Source: Massilia litorea (GTDB lineage: Bacteria; Pseudomonadota; Gammaproteobacteria; Burkholderiales; Burkholderiaceae_D). Taken from it: a DNA stretch of 64,000 bases. Within the stretch, counting starts at the first letter, position 1, and the number at the start of each line of letters is the position of its first letter. The stretch spans positions 2,232,001-2,296,000 of the forward strand of contig NZ_CP062941.1 in assembly GCF_015101885.1 (NCBI RefSeq). The letters are read 5' to 3'. The notes under the pieces are model-generated. The model saw nothing but the letters and a program-made list of their open reading frames with translations, had not been told where the DNA came from and did no database searches. Below are positions 8,196-17,200 of the stretch, piece by piece. The position numbers and the translations under genes were made by a program.

Positions 8196-8502
8196 GATGC
8201 GTCTCCTTGATGAATTTAAATTACCAAAATAATCAAATTTTTGCTTGTTTTGCAGTCTCCGGCTGAGAACCTGGCCCTCGATTTGCCAAAAATGCGGCTT
8301 TTGAAGCCGTAGGCATAAAATGTGCCACGATCCGAATTGCCTATGACACGTTCAGGCCGCCCAGCCGGCAAGGGTGGTCGCCTGTAAAGGATTCCGACAA
8401 ATTGCAGTGCGAAAATTTCTAGGAACGGGGGGAAGGTGCTGCAGACAATGCAGGTGCGCTGACGGATTGCGGTCGGACCAGGAACCGGTTTCCGGCAGGG
8501 TT
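8196..8502. other. Intergenic region upstream of DUF4331 copy 2
   Basis: About 300 bp without a convincing gene. Near the DUF4331 start it is AT-rich (8216-8250). It contains the sigma-54-like element at 8312-8327 and a short hairpin CGGCTT-TTG-AAGCCG at about 8295-8309, close to the inferred transcription start. The rest, toward the response regulator, shows no clear element. Confidence 0.5.
8312..8327 (-). promoter_or_regulatory. Sigma-54-type promoter candidate
   Basis: On the minus strand the sequence TGGCACATTTTATGCC has the GG-N10-GC geometry of a -24/-12 promoter. It differs from TGGCAC-N5-TTGC at one core base. It points at the DUF4331/PEP-CTERM pair, whose start codon is about 118 bp downstream. 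PEP-CTERM genes are often predicted to be under RpoN with the PrsK/PrsR system, which makes the placement plausible. Confidence 0.5.
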
Positions 8503-8895
8503 TTATTTGGCTGGCAAGGGGGGCAGGGTCGCGAGGATGGCCTCGAGCTTGACGGGCTTGACCAGGTAATGGTCGAAGCCCGCCTCGTGCGCCAGCCGGG
8601 CGCAGTCGGGCGACAGATGGCCGGTGATGGCGACGATCAGCACGTCCGCCATCTGCGGCATGCGGCGCAGCGCCGCGCACAGGTCGAAACCGCTTTGGTC
8701 GGGCAGGTGAATCGCGGTGAAGACGGCTTGCGGGCGGAACAGGGGAGCCCAGGCGAGGGCTTCGGTGCCCGTGGTGACGGTCTTGACTTCATACCCCATG
8801 CTCAGGAACAGGGCCGCGAACAGGTCGCGCGTTTCCTCGCTGCGGTCGGCCAGGAGAATCCGGAAAGGCTGCTCTCCACATGTCGTTGGAAGCAT
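8503..8895 (-). CDS. Stand-alone pseudo-receiver protein lacking the phospho-acceptor Asp
   Basis: A CheY-like receiver domain of 130 residues. The first acidic residue is present in ILLADRSEE, but the second of the usual DD pair is Arg. The phospho-acceptor position, in the block VFTAIHLPDQSG, is Ala instead of Asp. The conserved Thr (VAITGH) and Lys (LVKPVK) are kept. The fold is therefore intact but Asp phosphorylation is not expected, so it may bind partners constitutively or act as a decoy. Start at 8895 has AAAGG upstream; an in-frame ATG at 8916 adds seven residues with poorer context. It is divergent from a canonical receiver at 9064. Confidence 0.8.
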   Translation of the reverse strand: MLPTTCGEQPFRILLADRSEETRDLFAALFLSMGYEVKTVTTGTEALAWAPLFRPQAVFTAIHLPDQSGFDLCAALRRMPQMADVLIVAITGHLSPDCARLAHEAGFDHYLVKPVKLEAILATLPPLPAK

Positions 8896-9063
8896 CTCAT
8901 TGCCTTTCGTAAACATCGAAGCCCAGTATGGGCGTCGCGTCGCGGTAAACGCAAGGCATTTGTACTGCCGTGCACCGAAAAAGGGCGGGTCCTACGACAG
9001 TGCAATATGTAAAACATTCACATTGTCACGTCACGACACAATGCAGGTGCTGTAGGATGGGGC

Positions 9064-9453
9064 ATGGTCAAAAAAGCCCTGATTGTTGATGACTTCCCCT
9101 TCGACGCCGAATTGACGCGCCGCGTCCTGCAGAGCTGCACCGCGGAGCATGAAATCGTCGTGGTATCGGATGGGGAAGAAGCACTGCGCGAACTGAACAA
9201 GGAGCAGGACTTCGACGTCGTCCTGCTCGACCTGAAGCTGCCCAAGGTGGACGGTTTCGAAGTCCTCAAGGAAATCTCCTCGAAACCCTTCCTGTCCGAC
9301 ATCCCCGTCATCGTGCTGTCGAGCTCGCGCAACGAGGCGGACCGCATGCGCACGCGCGTGCTCGGCGCCGGGGACTTTGTCGAGAAGGCGATCGATTATG
9401 CGGTGTTCAAGGCGGAGTTGACGCGGGCGCTGGCGCAGTTCGGGTTCGCGTAA
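9064..9453 (+). CDS. Single-domain response regulator (CheY/Rcp-like)
   Basis: A 129-residue receiver with all active-site residues. The acidic pair is in LIVDDFPFD, the phospho-acceptor Asp in VVLLDLKLPKVDGF, the Ser in VIVLSSSRN and the Lys in DFVEKAID. There is no output domain, so it must signal through protein contacts. The beta4-alpha4 region (SSSRNEADRMRTRVLGAGDF) resembles Rcp-type receivers that pair with phytochrome-like or hybrid kinases. AGGATGGGG precedes the ATG. Its cognate kinase is not adjacent. The divergent neighbour is the pseudo-receiver. Confidence 0.88.
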   Translation: MVKKALIVDDFPFDAELTRRVLQSCTAEHEIVVVSDGEEALRELNKEQDFDVVLLDLKLPKVDGFEVLKEISSKPFLSDIPVIVLSSSRNEADRMRTRVLGAGDFVEKAIDYAVFKAELTRALAQFGFA

Positions 9454-9527
9454 GCGGCGGGCGCCCGTCCTGCGCCTTTTCAAAGCTCATGCAGCGGTCC
9501 CGGTTCACCAGCCGACTGGTCAGCTGA

Positions 9528-10592
9528 TCAGGCCGGCAGCGCCGCCGGCACGGTCCAGGCGCCGTCCGCATACACCCGTTCCTCGCCCAGGTAGACGGCA
9601 TCGGTCACCACGAACACGTCGATGTGGTAGCGCGCATCCTTCCTTTTGAAACCCGGCTTCGGATACACGCCGTGCTTCGCGCCGAGCGAGAGGTGGATGC
9701 CGCACATGCGCTCGTAAGTACCGATGTCGTCGACGCGGCGCTCGCGGGTAAAGGCGCGGTTCATGCCGAAGCCCAGTTCGCGCACCCAGACTTCGCCCTC
9801 GTCGGCGCGGATGTTGTCGAGGACCTGCCGGAAGGCGGGCGTCGCGTTTTCGGCCCCGACCACGCGTCCGCGCTCGACGACGATCGTCACCGGCACGGCG
9901 GGCCGGTTCGACAGGTAGGAGGTGTCGCCGAACACGTGGATCTGCGCGCGCCCGTTGACCGCTTCCAGGTCGAGCGCCTCGGTAAACACTTCGCCGATCG
10001 GGAACTGGCCGCCGACGTTGTTCATCTCGCCGTAGTCGCCCACGTTCAGCTTGGCCGGCTCCAGCGGCGAGGCAAAGCGCAGCTCTTCTCCGCCGCCGCA
10101 GACGCGCGCATGGGGCGCCGCGTCGATGCGGCTTTTCAGCGCGCGGCCGACGCCGCGGAAGTAGGCGGGATCGTAGGCCAGCGCTTCGATGTAGTGCTCG
10201 CCTTGCACCCCGGGCATGCGCGACAGGTGCATGTGCTCGACCACTTTCAGCCCGAGCTTGAACAGCTCGACGCGAATCCGGAAGGCCTCGAGGCGGAAAT
10301 TGGTCGACTGGACCAGCACCACCAGGTCCTTCGGCGCCAGCTCGCGGAAGCGTTTTAAAACCTCGGCGTGTTCGACGCTGTCGAAGTCGAGGAAATCGGC
10401 CTGCAGCAGCTTGCGCCGGTAGGCTTCCACCAGTGCGCGCGCCAGGCCCGTCCGCGTGTCGTAGACGACCAGCGCCCGCTGGTGCGGGCCGTGTTCGATG
10501 GCGATGGCGAGGACGTTTTCCAGGTGGCTGGCGGCGGCGTCGACGGCGTGCGGGGGCAGGTCAGGCGTGGGGGCGAGGGCGGGAGCGGTCAT
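9528..10592 (-). CDS. M29-like metallo-aminopeptidase family protein
   Basis: About 354 residues. The C-terminal half carries the pattern of metal ligands seen in M29 (AmpS/aminopeptidase T) enzymes: Glu in FPIGEVFTEA, Glu in VRELGFGMN, His in MCGIHLSLGAKHG, and His/Asp in RYHIDVFVV. The N-terminal half has the alpha/beta pattern of the family (ALVVYDTRTGLARALVEAY, DLVVLVQSTNFR). M29 enzymes are Co/Zn/Mn-dependent exopeptidases acting in the cytosol; substrate unknown here. No good Shine-Dalgarno is visible; ATG at 10622 would add ten residues. It stands alone, divergent from the tubulin-like operon. Confidence 0.72.
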   Translation of the reverse strand: MTAPALAPTPDLPPHAVDAAASHLENVLAIAIEHGPHQRALVVYDTRTGLARALVEAYRRKLLQADFLDFDSVEHAEVLKRFRELAPKDLVVLVQSTNFRLEAFRIRVELFKLGLKVVEHMHLSRMPGVQGEHYIEALAYDPAYFRGVGRALKSRIDAAPHARVCGGGEELRFASPLEPAKLNVGDYGEMNNVGGQFPIGEVFTEALDLEAVNGRAQIHVFGDTSYLSNRPAVPVTIVVERGRVVGAENATPAFRQVLDNIRADEGEVWVRELGFGMNRAFTRERRVDDIGTYERMCGIHLSLGAKHGVYPKPGFKRKDARYHIDVFVVTDAVYLGEERVYADGAWTVPAALPA

Positions 10593-10760
10593 GGAGGAAG
10601 AGGGCACGGATGGACCCGGCATTATAAGGTTTCGGGCGCGGTTTTCACGATCGGGATTTTCCCAGGGGCGCATGAGTCGCCCCTTGCGGTGCCGCCAGGC
10701 GCTACCGGGCGAACGGCGCGCCGCGAAGGAGCCGGGGCAGTTATGATTTAGACAGCAATG

Positions 10761-10783
10761 ACCGCCCGTCGCACCTGGGCGGT
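10761..10783. promoter_or_regulatory. Hairpin in the leader of the tubulin-like operon
   Basis: Perfect 7-bp arms ACCGCCC and GGGCGGT flank a nine-base loop, 38 bp before the first gene of the operon. It could be a leader structure or an operator; nothing further can be said. Confidence 0.3.
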
Positions 10784-10820
10784 ATGCATATCTCCAATCA
10801 CTCGGGAACGGCGCAGCACG

Positions 10821-12302
10821 ATGGCAACACGATGGGACACGCCAACCAGCACCTGGCTGGAAGACGAGACGAGCGGGCAGTTCGCGCTCCAGGCCACGAC
10901 CGGCCTGGGGCCGATCGACTGGCAGGCGCATGCACGCGGCCGGCTGCCGGACGTCGCCCATCTGCTCGGCGCTTCGCTGCCCGCCAGCTGCGCACACGCC
11001 GGCATCTACCCTGAAGGTTTCAGTTTTTGCCCCACCTGCGGCGCGCCGCTCGAACGGCTCGATGGCCAGGTCCAGCACCAGCCCGACTGGTGGGGCGCCG
11101 CCAGCGACCAGGCCCTGCCGCGCCACGTGCCGCACGGTTTGCCGGTGACCTCGCTGGCGCTGGGCGACCGCCTCGAAGGACGGCCCGCCGCCCCGGCAGT
11201 CAATCGCGCGGAACTGGCCATGCCGGCGCCGCCGAACGCGCATTGCGTCTTCATCGCCGGCACCTACGGCTTTCCCGAGCAGAGGTTGCTGGCCCTCGCG
11301 CCGGCACGCGGCGTGCTGCAGTACTGGGATCCGCTGGCCCAGCTGTGGCACGTGATGGGCGCCGAAGAAGCGGGCGCCGAGCTGCGCTTCAACGCCGGGG
11401 GCTACGGCTGGCTGCCCGCACTCAATCCCGCGCGCGGGGAGGTCGGCATCGTGCCGCTCGATACGGGTCTGTCTCGCCTGTGGATCAATCCGGTCAACGA
11501 AAGCTACCGCCTTGAGCTGCTGTTCGCCGGGCGCCTGGCCTCGAGCCCTGGCGTCATGCGGCGCCAGGTCGGCTGCCTGTACGTGGAAGACGGCGTACTG
11601 AACCTGCTCGATGCGCAGCTCGACTTCGTCAACGGCACGACCTGGGAATGCCCGGATGCGCCGACCTCGGGCTGGATGCGCCCGATCGGCTACGACAACC
11701 GCCTGTTCTGGCTGCATCCGCAAGGGCAGCTGGTCTGGCGGCCGGGCGAAGAGCCGCGCTGGACGCCGTGGCCGCGCGGCTGGACGCCGAAGCTCGATTT
11801 CGGCGGCCCGACCCAAAGCCGCGACGGCCGCCTGTGGCACATCGGGCACGACGGCCAGGCCTATTCCTTCCTCGAACTCGGCGCCGACAATCCCCAGGTG
11901 GAACCGATCGACGGCGCCCGTCTCGGCTTTGCCAACTTCCTGTTCCGGCGCGGCCATCCCGTGCTCGATCAACCCTGGTCGGCCGAGCACATCGAAGACG
12001 CGGCCCAGGACGATTCGCTGGTGCTGCCGCTGCTGCGCAGCTTTAATAACAACCGCAGCCAGCCGAGCGGCCTGGTGCTGCGCTTTCATGCCTACACCGG
12101 CCGCGCCGAGGAGGCGCTGGCGGGCCGCACGATCGCGCGCACGACGATCGAATGGATCGGCAAGCGCAACCTGATCCTCGACGAGGTCGCGCGCCTGGCG
12201 CGGCCCCTCGACTGCGTGCCTTTCGTGTATGCCGGCGCGCTATGGCTGCACCATCCGGACTGGAACACGGTGCGCGGCTGGCGCCTGGAAGCCCTGACGT
12301 GA
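10821..12302 (+). CDS. Zinc-ribbon protein of the tubulin-like operon, unknown function
   Basis: A 493-residue protein without signal peptide or membrane helix. Cys57, His59, Cys70 and Cys73 (the last pair in FCPTCG) form a probable zinc ribbon. The remaining 400 residues are Trp/Gly/Leu-rich with repeating beta-strand patterns and Gly-Trp turns (GGYGWLPALNP, IGYDNRLFWLHPQGQLVW, RDGRLWHIGHDGQAYSF). This suggests a beta-propeller or similar beta-repeat scaffold. The start at 10821 has no strong Shine-Dalgarno. Its stop shares one base with the ATG of the next gene (TGATG), so translation is coupled. I do not recognise a family; the operon context suggests a cytosolic partner of the tubulin-like protein. 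Confidence 0.78.
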   Translation: MATRWDTPTSTWLEDETSGQFALQATTGLGPIDWQAHARGRLPDVAHLLGASLPASCAHAGIYPEGFSFCPTCGAPLERLDGQVQHQPDWWGAASDQALPRHVPHGLPVTSLALGDRLEGRPAAPAVNRAELAMPAPPNAHCVFIAGTYGFPEQRLLALAPARGVLQYWDPLAQLWHVMGAEEAGAELRFNAGGYGWLPALNPARGEVGIVPLDTGLSRLWINPVNESYRLELLFAGRLASSPGVMRRQVGCLYVEDGVLNLLDAQLDFVNGTTWECPDAPTSGWMRPIGYDNRLFWLHPQGQLVWRPGEEPRWTPWPRGWTPKLDFGGPTQSRDGRLWHIGHDGQAYSFLELGADNPQVEPIDGARLGFANFLFRRGHPVLDQPWSAEHIEDAAQDDSLVLPLLRSFNNNRSQPSGLVLRFHAYTGRAEEALAGRTIARTTIEWIGKRNLILDEVARLARPLDCVPFVYAGALWLHHPDWNTVRGWRLEALT

Positions 12303-13783
12303 TGGCGGCGCTGGCACGTATCCTCATGGTCGCCGCACTGCTGTGCGGCGCGGGTTCAAGCTGGGCCACGCCGCATGTCTTCCTGGTCCAGAACTCGGGC
12401 TGGATGGAGCCCTTCTACAGCGATCCCGCCTCGCCCTTCAAGCCGCTGGTGACGGAACTGGCGCTCGCCGTGGCCCAGCCGGGCGACGCGCTGGTAGTGG
12501 CCGCCTTCAACCAGTCGCAGCCGAATGCGCCGTCGCCGCGTGCGCTCGTCTCCACCACGGTCGACAAGGGCACGCGCACGGCCGTCACGCGCGCGCTGGC
12601 CGGCCTCGATACGGCCCATAAAGCGGGTGGCGCGCTGGCCGACACCGACCTCGGCGAAGCGGTGGGGGCCGCCCTGGGCCAGGCGCTGGGCGGCAAGGAC
12701 GGCATCGTCTGGCTCGTCACGAACAACCGCAACAGCCCGAACAACGACCAGGCCACCGCCCAGCGCAACCGCGAGTTCTACCAGTTGATCCACCAGGGAG
12801 GCAAGATCCGCACCGCGCTCGCTTTCCCGCTGCGCATGCCGGTGAAGGGCGCGCACTACAGCGCGAACGGCCTGATGGTGTATGCCTTCGCCATCGGAGA
12901 GGGCGGCGCGCGCGCCCTCGACGGCTTGCTGGCCTCGGGCTCTGTACGCAAGATCATCACCGAGCCGCCGGCGCGCCTGAAACCGCTCGACCGCGATACC
13001 GTGCGCCTGGTGCCGCGCAAGGTCGAGAACGCGCCGGGCGTCAGCTTCGCAATGAGCCAGAACGGCGTGCTGCGCGCCGACGTGGCGCCGAACGCGCGCT
13101 CGCCCAACGCGAAGATCGCCTGGCACCTCGAGAACACGATGTACCCGTACACCATCGTCAGTGCGAGCTTGAGCGCGCGCTCGAAGCTGGGCGGCGAAGA
13201 CCGCGCCGTCACGCTGGGCAGCAGCCACGTGACGGCGCTGGCGCCAGGCAAGCCGCAGCCGCTGGGTTCTACCCTGCAGCTGCCGGTGGCGCAGCTGCCC
13301 GGGAAATGGTCGGTAGAAGCCCTGAAATCGGCCGGCTCGGCCTATGTGCTGCCGGGGACCATCGAGCTGCACCTGGCGGAGCAGAAGCTGGCGCTGTCCC
13401 AGGGGTTCAGGGAACGCATGACGGAACTGTTCCCGGGCGACCCCTTGCCCGACATTTTTACGCCGCCGGCCCAGGTGCAGGCCTCGACCGCCGTGCTGCC
13501 GATCGAAGTGCGGGTGCATTACGGTTCGGGCCCCTTGCTGGCCGCCGGCGGCGCCTTGCTTGCGCTGCTCGCTGCTGGTCTGGCAGCCGCCTACGGCTGG
13601 ATGCGTCCACGCCGCGCACTGGTGACGGTCGAGGACGAGCAGCGCACCATGCATGCGCGTACCGGCACCGTGCAACCGATTTACGACAAGGCGGGCAATG
13701 AAGTGGCGCGCCTGAAGACCACCCTGTTCGGCCACCAGTTGATTGACCTGCGCGAAGGCGCGCAAGTCCGTCTTGGCCGCTGA
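12302..13783 (+). CDS. vWA-like secreted domain with C-terminal membrane anchor
   Basis: A 493-residue protein: signal peptide (1 to about 22, ending SSWA), then an alpha/beta domain starting HVFLVQNSGWM. Its pattern of strand, acidic-loop position, long helix (PLVTELALAVAQPGDALVVAAF) and later strand GIVWLVTNNRNSPNN is that of a von Willebrand A fold. The MIDAS Asp is replaced (QNSGW instead of DxSxS), so metal binding may be lost. A beta-rich region follows, then a membrane helix at about 415-440 (LLAAGGALLALLAAGLAAAYGW). A basic cytosolic tail of about 55 residues ends the protein. The topology would let a periplasmic sensor contact the cytosolic tubulin-like protein. Confidence 0.75.
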   Translation: MAALARILMVAALLCGAGSSWATPHVFLVQNSGWMEPFYSDPASPFKPLVTELALAVAQPGDALVVAAFNQSQPNAPSPRALVSTTVDKGTRTAVTRALAGLDTAHKAGGALADTDLGEAVGAALGQALGGKDGIVWLVTNNRNSPNNDQATAQRNREFYQLIHQGGKIRTALAFPLRMPVKGAHYSANGLMVYAFAIGEGGARALDGLLASGSVRKIITEPPARLKPLDRDTVRLVPRKVENAPGVSFAMSQNGVLRADVAPNARSPNAKIAWHLENTMYPYTIVSASLSARSKLGGEDRAVTLGSSHVTALAPGKPQPLGSTLQLPVAQLPGKWSVEALKSAGSAYVLPGTIELHLAEQKLALSQGFRERMTELFPGDPLPDIFTPPAQVQASTAVLPIEVRVHYGSGPLLAAGGALLALLAAGLAAAYGWMRPRRALVTVEDEQRTMHARTGTVQPIYDKAGNEVARLKTTLFGHQLIDLREGAQVRLGR

Positions 13784-13809
13784 TCAATAAAGAAAAAAAG
13801 GAAAACACG

Positions 13810-14235
13810 ATGCAAGCCCAGACCGATCCCGGATTCAAGCTCCCCGCCGATAAATCGACGCCGGACGACCCGCAACCAAAAACCACGCCCGAAACGGCGA
13901 CCGGCCCGGTCGAGGTGGTGCCGGGCAAACTGGCGCCCGCCACCGACACCTCGACCCGCGACGTCGCCATCGGCGGCGCCATCTTCATCGTGCTGCTGGT
14001 CGTCTACTTCTTTGTTCGCAACGCCTACGTGCACCACATGGTCGTGCGCCGCGTGGCGCCGTCCACCGCCGGCAGCGCCGGCTGGATGCTGTTCGTCGGC
14101 CTCGCCTTCCTGTCGGCTGCCGTGGTGCTGGCGATCGTCAATGCGAGCAAATACCTCACCTTCGGCGTCACCGCGCCGCTGGTGGCAGTCGGCGTGGTGG
14201 CCTTGATTGCGGCGCTCGTCATCGGCCGCCGCTAA
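13810..14235 (+). CDS. Small three-helix membrane protein
   Basis: A 141-residue protein. The first 55 residues are Pro/Thr/Asp-rich and disordered (TPDDPQPKTTPETATGP). Three hydrophobic helices follow: GGAIFIVLLVVYFFV, WMLFVGLAFLSAAVVLAIV and TAPLVAVGVVALIAALVI, ending in a basic GRR. It lies 26 bp after the vWA-like gene, with AAAGGAAAACACG before the ATG, and 12 bp before the tubulin-like gene. No family recognised. It is a likely membrane tether within this operon. Confidence 0.78.
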   Translation: MQAQTDPGFKLPADKSTPDDPQPKTTPETATGPVEVVPGKLAPATDTSTRDVAIGGAIFIVLLVVYFFVRNAYVHHMVVRRVAPSTAGSAGWMLFVGLAFLSAAVVLAIVNASKYLTFGVTAPLVAVGVVALIAALVIGRR

Positions 14236-14247
14236 AGAAAGAACGAC

Positions 14248-17200
14248 ATGGCAGACATCCCCACCCTCGATCAAATCAACCGCAAGTCCGAGCTGAAGGT
14301 CGACCTGCGCCCGACGCTGTTCATCGGCGCCGGCGGCACCGGCATGGAAGTCATGATGCGCATCCGGCGGCGCATCCTGTCCGCGGTCTGGAACCGCCAT
14401 CACCCGACGCGCGTCGAATCGATTGCCGACTTTCCGGTGGCGCGTTTCCTTCACTTCGACCTCGATTCGAACGCCGTCATCGACGAGGGTAAATCGCAGC
14501 GCACCGATCCCTGGTACGAGCTGGTCAAGCTCACCGATGAAGAGCGCCTGGTCGAACCGCTCGACCTGCCGCAATACCACGAGTCCGACGACAGCCTGGC
14601 GCGCTTCCCCTTGATCGAGAAATGGATGCCGCTGCGCCCGAAAAAACTGCGCTCGCTCGGCATCGACCCCTCGAAAGGGGCAGGCCAGATCCGCGCCGTG
14701 GCGCGGCTGTACTTGTTTGATAAATACCCGAAGCTGCGCGGCCGCATCAAGGGCGCATTGAACTACCTGGGCAGCAATGCCGGCATCGAACGCAAGGAGA
14801 ATTACCAGAGACTGGGCCTGCAGGTCGATACCTCGAAATTCCGCATCGTCGTCATCGCCTCGAACGCGGGCGGCACCGGCGCCGGCAGCGCCATCGACCT
14901 GGGCTGGATGGCAAAAGCCATCGCGCGCCAGGAAGTGGCGGACAGCCAGGTCGACCTGGTCATGTTCATGCCTTCCGGTTTCGCCAAGGCCAATAAGGAG
15001 CGCACCGAGGCGAATGCCTACGCGACCATGATGGAGCTGGAGACCACCATGCGCGACATGAACGCGCAGGTGAAATGGATGGACCCGGACAGCATCACGG
15101 GCCGCGGCGCGCCCTTCGACGACGTGTATTTCGTCGATACCGCCAATCTCGCCAACAAGGCGACCCAGGACGTGAAGGACGTCTACCAGATGGTGGCCGA
15201 TACCCTGTTCGAGGATTTCGCCTCGGCGGACTTTGCCAACCGCAAGCGCTCGGTCGCGGTCAACCAGCAGCAGCATAAACTCGGCCCCTACAATCCGCGC
15301 GTGCCGGAGGGACGTTTCGGCGACATGCGCCTGTCCTACTCGAAGGTGTATTCGGCCTTCGGCCAGTCGGTGCTCGACACCCAGCAAAGCCTGCGCGAGG
15401 ATATCCGCGCCTACGAGCTGGCGGCGCTGATGGTCAAGGAATTCTTCGGCCTGGTGGGGCGCGACGGCGCGCTGGCGCGGCGCGCGGGAGACCAGGAACG
15501 CGACGGCTTCATGCGCGAGCAGATGGACATGCGCGAGCTGCCCTTCGACGAATTCCCCGATTTTAAAAAGGGAACCGTCGACGTCACGCCGTTCCAGGAA
15601 TACGCATTGACCGGCCTGCTCCTGCGCGACAAGGAAGGGCGCTCGCTGCTGGAACGCGTCGAGAGCAAGGTGAACCTCGAGATGGACCGCATCATGGCCG
15701 CCTTCGACGTGCCCCAGTGGCGCGAGCGCGTGGCGGAACTGCTGCCGAACCTCGAGCGCGACGCCATCCGCGAGGCCGGCGCCAGCGCCGAGACCAGCGA
15801 AGACCGCATCAAGCGCCACACGATCGAACTTACCGGAGGCCTCAAGGCGCGTGTGCGCGAGCGCCTGTACGCGCTGCTCGACGATCGCAAGCAGGGCGGG
15901 CTCGAATTCGTGCTGTCGCTGCTGGAGCAGGTCAAAGCGCGCCTGCAGCAGCGCGACCTCGCCAACGCCGAGCGCAACGGCCGCCGCTACCGCGACATCC
16001 GCGACGCGCTGCGCACGCGGCAAGTCGAGGAATCGCTGAACAACCTGTCGCAGGCCTCCGGCCGCCTGTTCGGCAAGGACGCGCAGGCGCGCGAGGTCAT
16101 GGCGCATTTGAAACGCGACATCGCCGACTACCTGCGTTTTCATTTGCTGGCCGTGGCCGCCGGCCAGGCGATCGAGGTCATGCGCGGCATGTCGACCTGG
16201 CTGGGCGAACCGCAGTCGACCGACGAGCAGGGCAACGCCCAGTGGAGCGGCATCGCCGGCGAATTCCAGGAGGGACGCAGGCATGTGCAGGAGATCCTGC
16301 GCGCGGTCGACGGCCGCATCAGCCAGCTGCGTGCGGATGCGCGCCAGGAGCACGCCACCTACATCAAGCTGGCCGGCGACGTGATGCCGGCGCCGGTGCG
16401 CCTGACCGGGGATGTGAGCGCCTGGAGCGAAGAAGTGCTGCTCGAATTCGGCGGTTCCGGAAAACTGTTCCCACAGCTGGGCGACGAGCGTACGCGCGCG
16501 GATCTGTTATTAAAACTGTTCCGGCGGGCCCAGACCCAGCTCTCGAATACGGAGCTGGAAGGCGAGCCGACCGATCCGCTGCTCGACCGTCTGAATGCGA
16601 TGACGCCGCAGGAACGCCAGCGCGTCTTCGCGGAATGGATCCGCAGCGCCATGCCTTGGGTGAACGCGCGCTTCTCGGCCGAGTTCACGCCGAATGCCGA
16701 CCAGTTCAAGTGTTTTATCGGCGTCGGCGACGTGTCGGCCTGGCGCAGGATGGAAGGCGAGATCCGCGCCGCCGTGCCGACCGGGTATTTTCATGGCGAC
16801 CTGGTCTCGGTCGTGAACACCGGCATTCCGGGCCGCGCGGTCTGCTATATCGAGCTGTCCGGTTTCCCGATGACGATCCTGCGCGGCCTGCCGACCTGGC
16901 GCGCCTCGTACCAGATCGAGAACCCGAAGATCCCGACCCACCTGCACTTCGATTCGACCCGCTTCCGCCACCCGATCTCGCCCTCGATGGACGAACTCAA
17001 TCGCCTGGCCGACGATTACGAGTGGTTTTTACAGGCGATCGCGCTCGGCGTGATTCGCCGGAAAGTCGACGCGGGCGACCGCGAGGCGGCCTTCCAGCCG
17101 CGCGGACAATACCTGTTCGAAGTCGAGCCGGGTTCCGGCGAATGGCTGCAGATCGGGAACGAGTACGCGATCCGCTCGAACGGCCTGCCGCCGTATTACC

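Noticed and set aside
8216..8260. A Fur box upstream of DUF4331 copy 2
   Set aside because: The AT-rich stretch has ATAATCA but no symmetrical match to the 7-1-7 consensus, unlike the site at 4462.
10593..12089. Minus-strand extension of the M29-like gene to an 853-residue protein
   Set aside because: The upstream part is antisense to the zinc-ribbon gene and unlike any aminopeptidase; the family fold starts near 10592.
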